NCBI GenBank assembly: GCA_913057165.1
Contig: CAJXNS010000012.1
Location: 1-37,536 of the forward strand
Direction of reading: 5' to 3'
DNA length: 37,536 bases
DNA from: an uncultured Trueperaceae bacterium
GTDB taxonomy: Bacteria > Deinococcota > Deinococci > Deinococcales > Trueperaceae
Both the position numbers and the translations under genes were made by a program. The notes beneath the pieces were generated by a model that made no database searches, was not told the DNA's origin, and saw only the letters and a program-made list of their open reading frames with translations. This document shows positions 26,397 to 32,387 of the stretch, in pieces. The stretch's first letter is position 1; each line of letters begins with the position of its first letter.

Positions 26397-27265
26397 CCGG
26401 TATGTCCTCCAGCAGCGGCCTGCCATGCCAACGTGGAGGGAGCCGGTCGTGAGGCCGCCGTTGGGGTCCACGGCCGGCGTAGGGCAGGCGCCGCAGCAGG
26501 ATGCGTCGTACCCACACTTGCGCCATCCCACCAGCCGTTGGGGGCGTCGATAATGGTGGGCGACTCCGTGCCGTCCGCGGCTCGAGGGTTGTGTTCGGCG
26601 TTGGTGCCTTCCGGGGATGGCCCGCGGCGCCGGAGGCTTTGGGGAAGACCGTCGTCCCATTCGCAGGCGAGCGCATGATCGCCTGCTTCGGTGATGTAGC
26701 GAGCCCGGTTGAGGCCTTGGGCGTTCAGGACCGCCCGTTGGTGTTGGAGCGCATGCAGCATGGCCGGTTCGATCGACACGACCGGTACGCCCCAGGCGGC
26801 GAACGCCTTGGTGTAGGTGCGAAGCATGCCGGTTCGGCAAGCGACGACAAACAGGATGGGCTGGTCGTTCCGCTCGCCGAGTGGGCAAACCCGAACGTCG
26901 ATGCGGTCGGGAGGGTAGGGCAGACGGCGTCCAAGGAACCGTTTGGTGGAGGTGAGTGGGTCCTCCTCTGGGTCGCTGGGCGTGTGGATATCGGTCCACA
27001 AATCCTTTGAGGCGATCACGAGGCGCACGGCCTCCTTCCGGCCGAGATCGCCAACGGTTGGCTTGAGGTTGTGTTTGACCCACGCTTGTAGTGACGCTTC
27101 ATTGCGTGTCCGCGGCCAGTCTGTCTCATGCCAGACGACGTCCGCTTCAGGGTCGATGGCGGCCCCTTCGGCGAAGGACGCCACCCATCCGTTGTCGACG
27201 ACCACCCGGCGAACGGCCGGAGGTGTCCGGCGTGACGGTCGCAGGAACGGGATGGGTTGGCGCAC
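26393..27265 (-). CDS. PilM/GspL-like cytoplasmic protein (divergent)
   Basis: A 290-residue soluble protein without a membrane helix. Residues about 136-180 (ILFVVACRTGMLRTYTKAFA, then AWGVPVVSIEPAMLHALQ) match the PilM/GspL pattern (vaa....v..y...l...Gl.v..ve...lAl). The phosphate-binding loop of nucleotide-binding PilM (a DIGSSSVK-like motif) is missing; the N-terminus reads RRVVVDNGWVASFAEG, closer to the GspL cytoplasmic domain, which does not bind nucleotide. The last 80 residues are low-complexity. It is coupled (GTGA) to the membrane protein that would be its partner and starts at GTG 27265, 6 nt after a TAGCCT box. Confidence 0.62.
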   Translation of the reverse strand: MRQPIPFLRPSRRTPPAVRRVVVDNGWVASFAEGAAIDPEADVVWHETDWPRTRNEASLQAWVKHNLKPTVGDLGRKEAVRLVIASKDLWTDIHTPSDPEEDPLTSTKRFLGRRLPYPPDRIDVRVCPLGERNDQPILFVVACRTGMLRTYTKAFAAWGVPVVSIEPAMLHALQHQRAVLNAQGLNRARYITEAGDHALACEWDDGLPQSLRRRGPSPEGTNAEHNPRAADGTESPTIIDAPNGWWDGASVGTTHPAAAPALRRPWTPTAASRPAPSTLAWQAAAGGHTG

Positions 27266-27271
27266 GTCCTG

Positions 27272-27277
27272 AGGCTA
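27272..27277 (-). promoter_or_regulatory. Leaderless-type -10 box of the pilM-like gene
   Basis: TAGCCT on the minus strand lies 6 nt before the GTG start (spacer CAGGAC), without a Shine-Dalgarno sequence. It lies in the 91-nt gap after dnaB, so the pil-like/aro genes need not depend on dnaB transcription. Confidence 0.5.
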
Positions 27278-27356
27278 ATCTGCACAGGTCACATGCTGTG
27301 CGGCCGCCTGCGTTTGCGCCTAGCAGGCTTAGGCAATCACCGTCTTACGCGCTGGG

Positions 27357-28694
27357 TTATGCGTTCGCTCGCGCGAGATCGTTGAAGCGCACGTGCGCGC
27401 TGTGGAACTGCAGATCAATCGACCCGACCGGTCCATTGCGTTGCTTGCCGATCAAGATTTCGGCGATGCCTTGCCGTTCACTGTTCGGATCGTAGTACTC
27501 GTCACGGTAGATGAACATCACCAAGTCTGCATCTTGCTCAATGGCTCCCGATTCCCGCAGGTCCGACAGCATCGGCCGTTTGTTGGGGCGGCTCTCCACG
27601 GCGCGTGAAAGCTGGGAAAGCACCAAGACGGGGACGTCCAGTTCGCGTGCGAGTGCCTTTAAGCCACGCGAGATGTTGGAGATCTCTTGCTGGCGGTTCT
27701 CAGGACCCCCGCGGCTTGACTGTGGGCCTGACATGAGCTGGAGGTAGTCGATGACAATCAGTCCAAGCTCGTGCTCGGCCATGAGGCGGCGTGCGCGGCT
27801 GCGTAACTCCATCACCGTCATGTCGGCTTCGTCATCGATGAAGATGCCGGCATCACGCATTTTGCCTGCGGTATCCGCCAGGCGCTTAAAGTCACGTTCC
27901 GAGAGTTGTCCGTTGCGGACGCGGCTCATGTCCACCCGTGCTTCGCTACACAGCATGCGGGTGACCAGTTGGAGGCTGGACATTTCTAAACTGAACACGC
28001 CGACCGCTTTGCCTTCGCGCAGCGCGACGTGCTGCGCCATGCTCAACGCGAGTGCGGTTTTCCCCATGGAGGGGCGAGCGGCCAGCACATTGAGGCTTGA
28101 CGGCTGTAGTCCGGCGGTCATGTGATCCAACTCTTTGAAACCGGTGCGCAAACCCGAAATCGGGTCGGGGTTCTGAAACAGCTCATGAATGTAATCAAAT
28201 GTTTCATTCACCAGGTGGTGCATGGCATCAAAGCCGTGCTGCCGGCGGCTGCTTGCCAGCTCAAAGATATGACGCTCCGCCGCATCCAGTGTCTCAGCCA
28301 GCGGCATCGACTCGTCGTACGCCGTCTGCATGATTTTCCCGGACGCTGAAATGAGGTCCCGAAGCACCGCCTTTTCAACGACAATGCGGGCGTAACTCTC
28401 CGCGTACGCCGCCGTTGGCACCCCTTCAGCAAGGCCGACAAGGTAGGGAAGACTTCCGATGGAGTCCAATTCCCCCTCCACCCGCAGGGCTTCAGCAAGG
28501 GTGACCAGGTCGATCGGTTCGCTTTGGCGGTAAAGGCGGTCCATGGCCTTAAAAATGGTGCGGTGCGCTTCCTTATAAAAGTGCTCTGGTCGAAGCGTGC
28601 CTTCAAGCGTGGCGAACACGTCGTTGTCTAGAAGGATGCCGCCTAGGACGCTTTGTTCGGCCTCTAGGTTTTGCGGCGGTGTCTTCGAGTCCAT
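27357..28694 (-). CDS. dnaB: Replicative DNA helicase DnaB
   Basis: Hexameric 5'-3' helicase of the replication fork, 445 residues. The N-terminal collar begins PPQNLEAEQSVLGGILLDND. The RecA-like ATPase domain has Walker A ARPSMGKT (206-213), LEMSSLQLVTRMLCSEA, Walker B LIVIDYLQLM, and the H4-type SQLSRAVESRPNKRPMLSDL then RESGAIEQDADLVMFIYR. No intein or insertion. The ATG start lies 6 nt after a TACGAT box. It diverges from the 28770 gene, with 75 nt between starts. Confidence 0.97.
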   Translation of the reverse strand: MDSKTPPQNLEAEQSVLGGILLDNDVFATLEGTLRPEHFYKEAHRTIFKAMDRLYRQSEPIDLVTLAEALRVEGELDSIGSLPYLVGLAEGVPTAAYAESYARIVVEKAVLRDLISASGKIMQTAYDESMPLAETLDAAERHIFELASSRRQHGFDAMHHLVNETFDYIHELFQNPDPISGLRTGFKELDHMTAGLQPSSLNVLAARPSMGKTALALSMAQHVALREGKAVGVFSLEMSSLQLVTRMLCSEARVDMSRVRNGQLSERDFKRLADTAGKMRDAGIFIDDEADMTVMELRSRARRLMAEHELGLIVIDYLQLMSGPQSSRGGPENRQQEISNISRGLKALARELDVPVLVLSQLSRAVESRPNKRPMLSDLRESGAIEQDADLVMFIYRDEYYDPNSERQGIAEILIGKQRNGPVGSIDLQFHSAHVRFNDLARANA

Positions 28695-28700
28695 GCCCGC

Positions 28701-28706
28701 ATCGTA
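28701..28706 (-). promoter_or_regulatory. Leaderless-type -10 box of dnaB
   Basis: TACGAT on the minus strand is 6 nt before the dnaB ATG (spacer GCGGGC). Its divergent partner TATGAT at 28758-28763 has the same spacing to its own start; the two boxes are 51 nt apart. Confidence 0.6.
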
Positions 28707-28757
28707 CCCGTGCCGGCAAGCCCTAATGCGCGCACGGTCGGCTGGCCGTGTGGCACG

Positions 28758-28763
28758 TATGAT
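28758..28763 (+). promoter_or_regulatory. Leaderless-type -10 box of the PlsY-like/acyl-ACP reductase-like gene
   Basis: TATGAT (one base from TATAAT) lies 6 nt before GTG 28770 (spacer ACGGGC). No Shine-Dalgarno sequence and no clear -35 box. Confidence 0.6.
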
Positions 28764-28769
28764 ACGGGC

Positions 28770-30458
28770 GTGCAGGACTGGCCTTCTCTAATCGTCTCAG
28801 TGGTTGCGGCGTATGCCATCGGGGTGCTTCCGTTGGGAGCGTTTCTTCTGACGTGGTGGCACGGTCGGGACGTTCGGCGTGTCAACCCGCATTTGATCGG
28901 GGTTGAAAATGCGTTTCGCTGGTGGCGCCCCGTCGCGCTGCTGGTTGCGTTTGTCATCGATGTCACCAAAGGGTTCGCCGTTGCGTGGCTGTTTGGTGGG
29001 GCACCTGCAGCGATCCTAGCTGTGCTTTTGGGGCACGCTTGGCCCCCGCAGCTTGGGCGTCAAGGATGGCGCGTCCGCGGACGTGGCTATGCCGTGATGC
29101 TGGGTGCGCTGCTGGCGTTACCGCTGCTTGGCATGCTGCCGGCAGGCTGGATGTTGATTGCGCTGGTGTTTGCGTTGGTTATCGCGATCGCCACCCGCTA
29201 CGTGGTGCTTGGGGTGTTGGCAGGCCTGGTGCTCCTGACCGTTGCCAGTTGGCCGGCGCCCGCGGCGCTGCTCGGGATTCTGGGTTACGCCGCCGTTCGG
29301 CTCGTGCCTTCGCTGACGCAAATTTTAGATGGGACCGAACCAAAGATTGGCGATCCGCCAGGGGTGCCAGTGGGTCATGCCGATACCGTGCGTGTCGCGT
29401 TCATGATCCACCCCATGGCTTGGGAAGATGTGGCGCAAGTCAAGAGTTTGGCCTGGTTGGTTAGGCTCGCACCCGAGGGTTCACGCCTCCAGCGTTGGGT
29501 GGTTCGCGTGTTGCCGCATATGCCACCCCAAGTGCATGACGTCCTGAAGGGCATCCGTCTTAACGATGGAAGGGATGTTGAGGTGGTGCTCCTGGGAGGC
29601 GCCATGATGCCGCACCAAATACGATCCGATGAGGTCAACGCCATGCGGACGGTACGCCGTGCCGCGCGGCTGGCCCGCTCCCTTGGGGCTTCAGGGATGG
29701 GCTTGGGTGCGCTGTGGTCAACCGTGGCCGACAAGGGGGTCACCGTCCAGCGTGAATTTCCAGACGTGCCGTTAACCGACGGGGGGACGTTCACCGCCGC
29801 GTCCAGCGAAGCGGTGGTGCCAGCGCTCATCGAACGGTTCGAACGTCGGGGTGCGACCCTTAAATCGACCACGGCAGCGGTGATCGGTGCCACCGGCATG
29901 GTGGGCTTCGGCATGGCGCGGAAGGTAGCCCCGCACGTCGGTACCCTCCTACTGATCGGCAAAGACGAGCGGCGCCTTAAGCGGTCGGCGCACACGCTTG
30001 CGAAACGCTTCAAAGACACAACGGTCAACGTGGCGACGCATTACGAGGACCTGCCGTGCGCCGATCTGGTCTTCACGGCCACGTCAGACCCCAACCCCGT
30101 GGTGCAAGCGGCCATGGTCCGCCCAGGGGCTTGGATTTACGACATGGGGCGGCCCACCGACGTGGCTGACGGCGTCTACGAGGTGCCAGGTGTGGAGGTC
30201 GTGCCTGGCGGGGTGGTGGAGGTGCCAGGGCGCCTGGAGGGCCGAATCGACCTGCATTTTGGTCAAAACGCCATCCCCGCCTGCCTCGCCGAGACGATCC
30301 TCCTTGCCGCCGATGGGGCCTGGGATCGTGTTCGGTTAGGGCAACCAGCCAGCGCCGATGGCATGGCTTGGCTTCAAGAGCGTGCGGCGCACCACGGGTT
30401 TCACGTGGTGGTCGAGCGCGCGGCGGCGGTACCCCTGCATGAGGCGGCAAGCGCATGA
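28770..30458 (+). CDS. Fusion of PlsY-like membrane domain and long-chain acyl-ACP reductase-like domain
   Basis: A 562-residue protein. Residues 1-185 contain about five to six membrane helices laid out like PlsY, the acyl-phosphate:glycerol-3-phosphate acyltransferase (VVAAYAIGVLPLGAFLL; GVENAFR; FVIDVTKG; GHAWPP), but the PlsY motifs GSGNxGxTN and FKGGKxVAT are eroded (Gly-Gly-Lys absent). Residues 205-550 resemble cyanobacterial acyl-ACP reductase: IGATGMVG (372-379) for NADPH, PGGVVEVPG (479-487), and ACLAETILLAADGAW (504-518), aligning with the reductase segment that holds the catalytic Cys (Cys294 in Synechococcus); here it is Cys505. I infer that a fatty acyl thioester is reduced to an aldehyde at the membrane. 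The start is GTG 28770 by -10 spacing and by the PlsY-like N-terminus. prmA follows with a 4-nt overlap. Confidence 0.75.
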   Translation: MQDWPSLIVSVVAAYAIGVLPLGAFLLTWWHGRDVRRVNPHLIGVENAFRWWRPVALLVAFVIDVTKGFAVAWLFGGAPAAILAVLLGHAWPPQLGRQGWRVRGRGYAVMLGALLALPLLGMLPAGWMLIALVFALVIAIATRYVVLGVLAGLVLLTVASWPAPAALLGILGYAAVRLVPSLTQILDGTEPKIGDPPGVPVGHADTVRVAFMIHPMAWEDVAQVKSLAWLVRLAPEGSRLQRWVVRVLPHMPPQVHDVLKGIRLNDGRDVEVVLLGGAMMPHQIRSDEVNAMRTVRRAARLARSLGASGMGLGALWSTVADKGVTVQREFPDVPLTDGGTFTAASSEAVVPALIERFERRGATLKSTTAAVIGATGMVGFGMARKVAPHVGTLLLIGKDERRLKRSAHTLAKRFKDTTVNVATHYEDLPCADLVFTATSDPNPVVQAAMVRPGAWIYDMGRPTDVADGVYEVPGVEVVPGGVVEVPGRLEGRIDLHFGQNAIPACLAETILLAADGAWDRVRLGQPASADGMAWLQERAAHHGFHVVVERAAAVPLHEAASA

Positions 30459-31225
30459 AGGTGCTGCGTTTTCAGGCGGACGTCGAGACCGACGATCCGC
30501 GGTTCGTGCACCTCTGGGAGGCGGGCTGTTGCGGCTTGCAGCAGGACGGTCCTGACGTGCTCGCCACCTTCCCAGAGGTGGTGAATGTGCCCGTGGAGGG
30601 CACCTGGGAAGATGCGGACAGCACCGACTATGTGGGGCGCTACCAGGCCGACTTGAGCCCCGTGGCAGTCGGTCCGCTCGTGGTGGCACCTACCCACCGG
30701 CACACCACCCTTGAGGCGTACCAGCGCGTGGTTTGGCTCGACCCGGGTTTGGCCTTCGGTTCGGGGCATCACGCCACCACCCGCATGGCCCTTGCTGCCT
30801 TGGTTGATGCAGACCCATGGGACCGTGAGGTGCTTGACGTCGGCACCGGTTCCGGTGTGCTGGCGATTGCCGCAGCGGTGCTTGGCGCGTCGCACGTGGT
30901 GGGGGTTGATATCGACCCGCAGGCGGTGGAGGTGGCACGCGTGAACGCCGAACGCAACAAGGTGCGTGGTGACTGGCGTGTTGGTTCTATAGACGTGGTG
31001 GAGGGCCGCCACTTTGATACGGTCGTCGCGAATCTTTATGCCGAACTGCATGCCGAACTTGCTCAGGATTACGTGCGCGTCATGCGGCCAGGGTCCGTCT
31101 TGATTGTGACGGGAATCCTGGACCAGCGTGAAGACCTCGTGAAGCGCGCGCTTGGGTCGCACTTAAGGCTTCTCGGCCGGCAGCAGGATGACGAATGGGT
31201 GTGTTTGCAATGGTGCAAAGACTAA
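30455..31225 (+). CDS. prmA: Ribosomal protein L11 methyltransferase
   Basis: SAM-dependent methyltransferase that trimethylates ribosomal protein L11; 256 residues, close to the Thermus enzyme and shorter than E. coli PrmA (293). The N-terminal substrate domain has RFVHLWEAGCCGLQQDG. The catalytic domain has GLAFGSGHHATTRMALAAL, the SAM motif VLDVGTGSGVLAIAAAVLGA, VVGVDIDPQAVEVARVNAER and VVANLYAELHAELA. The ATG overlaps the upstream stop (ATGA). Confidence 0.93.
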   Translation: MKVLRFQADVETDDPRFVHLWEAGCCGLQQDGPDVLATFPEVVNVPVEGTWEDADSTDYVGRYQADLSPVAVGPLVVAPTHRHTTLEAYQRVVWLDPGLAFGSGHHATTRMALAALVDADPWDREVLDVGTGSGVLAIAAAVLGASHVVGVDIDPQAVEVARVNAERNKVRGDWRVGSIDVVEGRHFDTVVANLYAELHAELAQDYVRVMRPGSVLIVTGILDQREDLVKRALGSHLRLLGRQQDDEWVCLQWCKD

Positions 31226-31941
31226 AGTTGTTGCGGGTGTTCGTTCCGGTGTTAGAGCCAGGACCTCAAGAGCTTCACGGCACCGAAGCCCACCACCTGA
31301 TTAGTGTGCTGCGAGCCCGACGCGGTACACCCATTGAGGCGTTTGATGGCAGCGGGAAAGTGGCACGAGGTTCGGTGGTCAAGCTGCACCGCAGCCACTT
31401 GGATATGGAGCTGGGCGAACCGTTTGATGTGCAGCGCGACCCGCCCACACCACTGGTGGCGTCGGTTGCCTTACTGAAGGGTGACAAACTCGCAAGCGTT
31501 GTGAAGCGTCTCACCGAAATTGGTGTGACACGTATCCGACTGTTGGTGAGTGACCACTGCGACGTGACGAGCATTCGCGATTACAAACTCGATCGGCTGC
31601 AACGCATCGCGGTGCAAGCTGTGAAGCAGTCGGGTCGGGTGCGGATACCAACCGTCGATGCGCCCCGTCCGGTTCGTGACCTGCCGTTTTGCGATTTGGA
31701 TTTTGTGGCGAGCACCAGCGCGACGATGTGGCCGCACGAGTGGGCCCAACCGGGCGCGAATGGTCACAAGTCGGTGGGCGTATGGACCGGACCTGAGGGA
31801 GGCTGGTCAGACCTTGAGGTTGAGTGGTTTGAATCGCAGCAGGTGAACCTCGTCACGCTTGGTGGCTCAACCCTACGGGCGGAAACGGCGGCTGTCGCCC
31901 TCGCTGCGCATGCCGCTCCATACGTTTGGACGCGAACCTGA
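31195..31941 (+). CDS. rsmE: 16S rRNA (uracil-1498-N3)-methyltransferase
   Basis: SPOUT-class methyltransferase making m3U1498 of 16S rRNA; 248 residues. Signatures: HLISVLRARRGTPIEAFDGS, LLKGDKLASVVKRLTEIGVT, AVKQSGRVRIP, and the SAM knot with GVWTGPEGGWSDLEVEWF and TLGGSTLRAETAAVALAAH. The start is ambiguous: ATG 31195 has AGGA 6 nt upstream; ATG 31210 or TTG 31228 would be nearer the usual LRVFV start. Either way it overlaps the end of prmA, so the two ribosome-modifying enzymes are coupled. Confidence 0.94.
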   Translation: MGVFAMVQRLKLLRVFVPVLEPGPQELHGTEAHHLISVLRARRGTPIEAFDGSGKVARGSVVKLHRSHLDMELGEPFDVQRDPPTPLVASVALLKGDKLASVVKRLTEIGVTRIRLLVSDHCDVTSIRDYKLDRLQRIAVQAVKQSGRVRIPTVDAPRPVRDLPFCDLDFVASTSATMWPHEWAQPGANGHKSVGVWTGPEGGWSDLEVEWFESQQVNLVTLGGSTLRAETAAVALAAHAAPYVWTRT

Positions 31942-32330
31942 TGCGCACCGTCGCTCTAGCGGTGGGTTTGCTCCTGACGGTCGCGGCATGCCGCCCGCTA
32001 TACCTTCCACCCGTCCCGGCTGACCTGCCTGCCATTGAAGATCGCTTGCGGGTCGTACGGGGTGAGTTTTTGGTTGCGGCCCGTCCAGCGCTTCAGTTGT
32101 CGGTTGAATCCGCCCCTGAGGAAGGTTGGCTGGTGGTGCAATGGTTCGCACCGGCAGGGGATCCACTCGCATCGGAAAGTGTACGTATCCGGCCCGATGA
32201 CGTACCCCGCGACGTGACGTTTGAGCTGCCAGAAGATGCCATGTCCGACCGTGTCAACGGCCGGCTACGCGCGGTTGTGACGTTTAACGAGTCGTTCGTT
32301 GGGCAGTGGGACACGGACTGGCCTCAATAA
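31941..32330 (+). CDS. Small predicted lipoprotein of unknown function
   Basis: A 129-residue protein with a lipoprotein signal peptide: MRTVALAVGLLLTVAAC, with lipobox VAAC and Cys17 as lipidation site, so it is probably anchored in a membrane facing outward. The mature part has an alternating pattern that looks beta-rich (GEFLVAARPALQLSVES; GWLVVQWFAP; GRLRAVVTFNESFVGQWDT), perhaps one immunoglobulin-like sandwich. I do not recognise the family. The ATG overlaps the rsmE stop (TGATG), making it last in the operon; a hairpin follows. Confidence 0.8.
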   Translation: MRTVALAVGLLLTVAACRPLYLPPVPADLPAIEDRLRVVRGEFLVAARPALQLSVESAPEEGWLVVQWFAPAGDPLASESVRIRPDDVPRDVTFELPEDAMSDRVNGRLRAVVTFNESFVGQWDTDWPQ

Positions 32331-32332
32331 GT

Positions 32333-32360
32333 CCGGCCGGAGCGCAGTGGCTCCGGCCGG
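32333..32360. terminator. Perfect 11-bp GC hairpin between convergent operons
   Basis: CCGGCCGGAGC (32333-32343), loop GCAGTG, GCTCCGGCCGG (32350-32360). The stem is perfect and very GC-rich but is followed only by TTGGGTCCTT on the + strand and by a mixed sequence on the - strand, so there is no proper T-run. It lies between the ends of the lipoprotein gene and secDF and probably terminates or blocks read-through in both directions. Confidence 0.6.
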
Positions 32361-32387
32361 TTGGGTCCTTACGGGTCTGTCTGCGCG

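Noticed and set aside
26397-27083. N-terminal extension of the PilN/O/P-like frame up to 27083
   Set aside because: This part runs out of frame through the PilM-like gene; the GTG at 26396 with GGAGG and the GTGA overlap gives a normal coupled start.
27280-27356. Short inverted repeat (GCCTA/TAGGC) downstream of dnaB as a terminator
   Set aside because: Only 5 bp with a 7-nt loop and no T-run, so it cannot be supported as a terminator.
28770-32330. An aldehyde decarbonylase (ADO) partner for the acyl-ACP reductase-like domain, as in cyanobacterial alkane synthesis
   Set aside because: None of the neighbouring genes resembles a ferritin-like di-iron protein, so an alkane operon cannot be claimed here.
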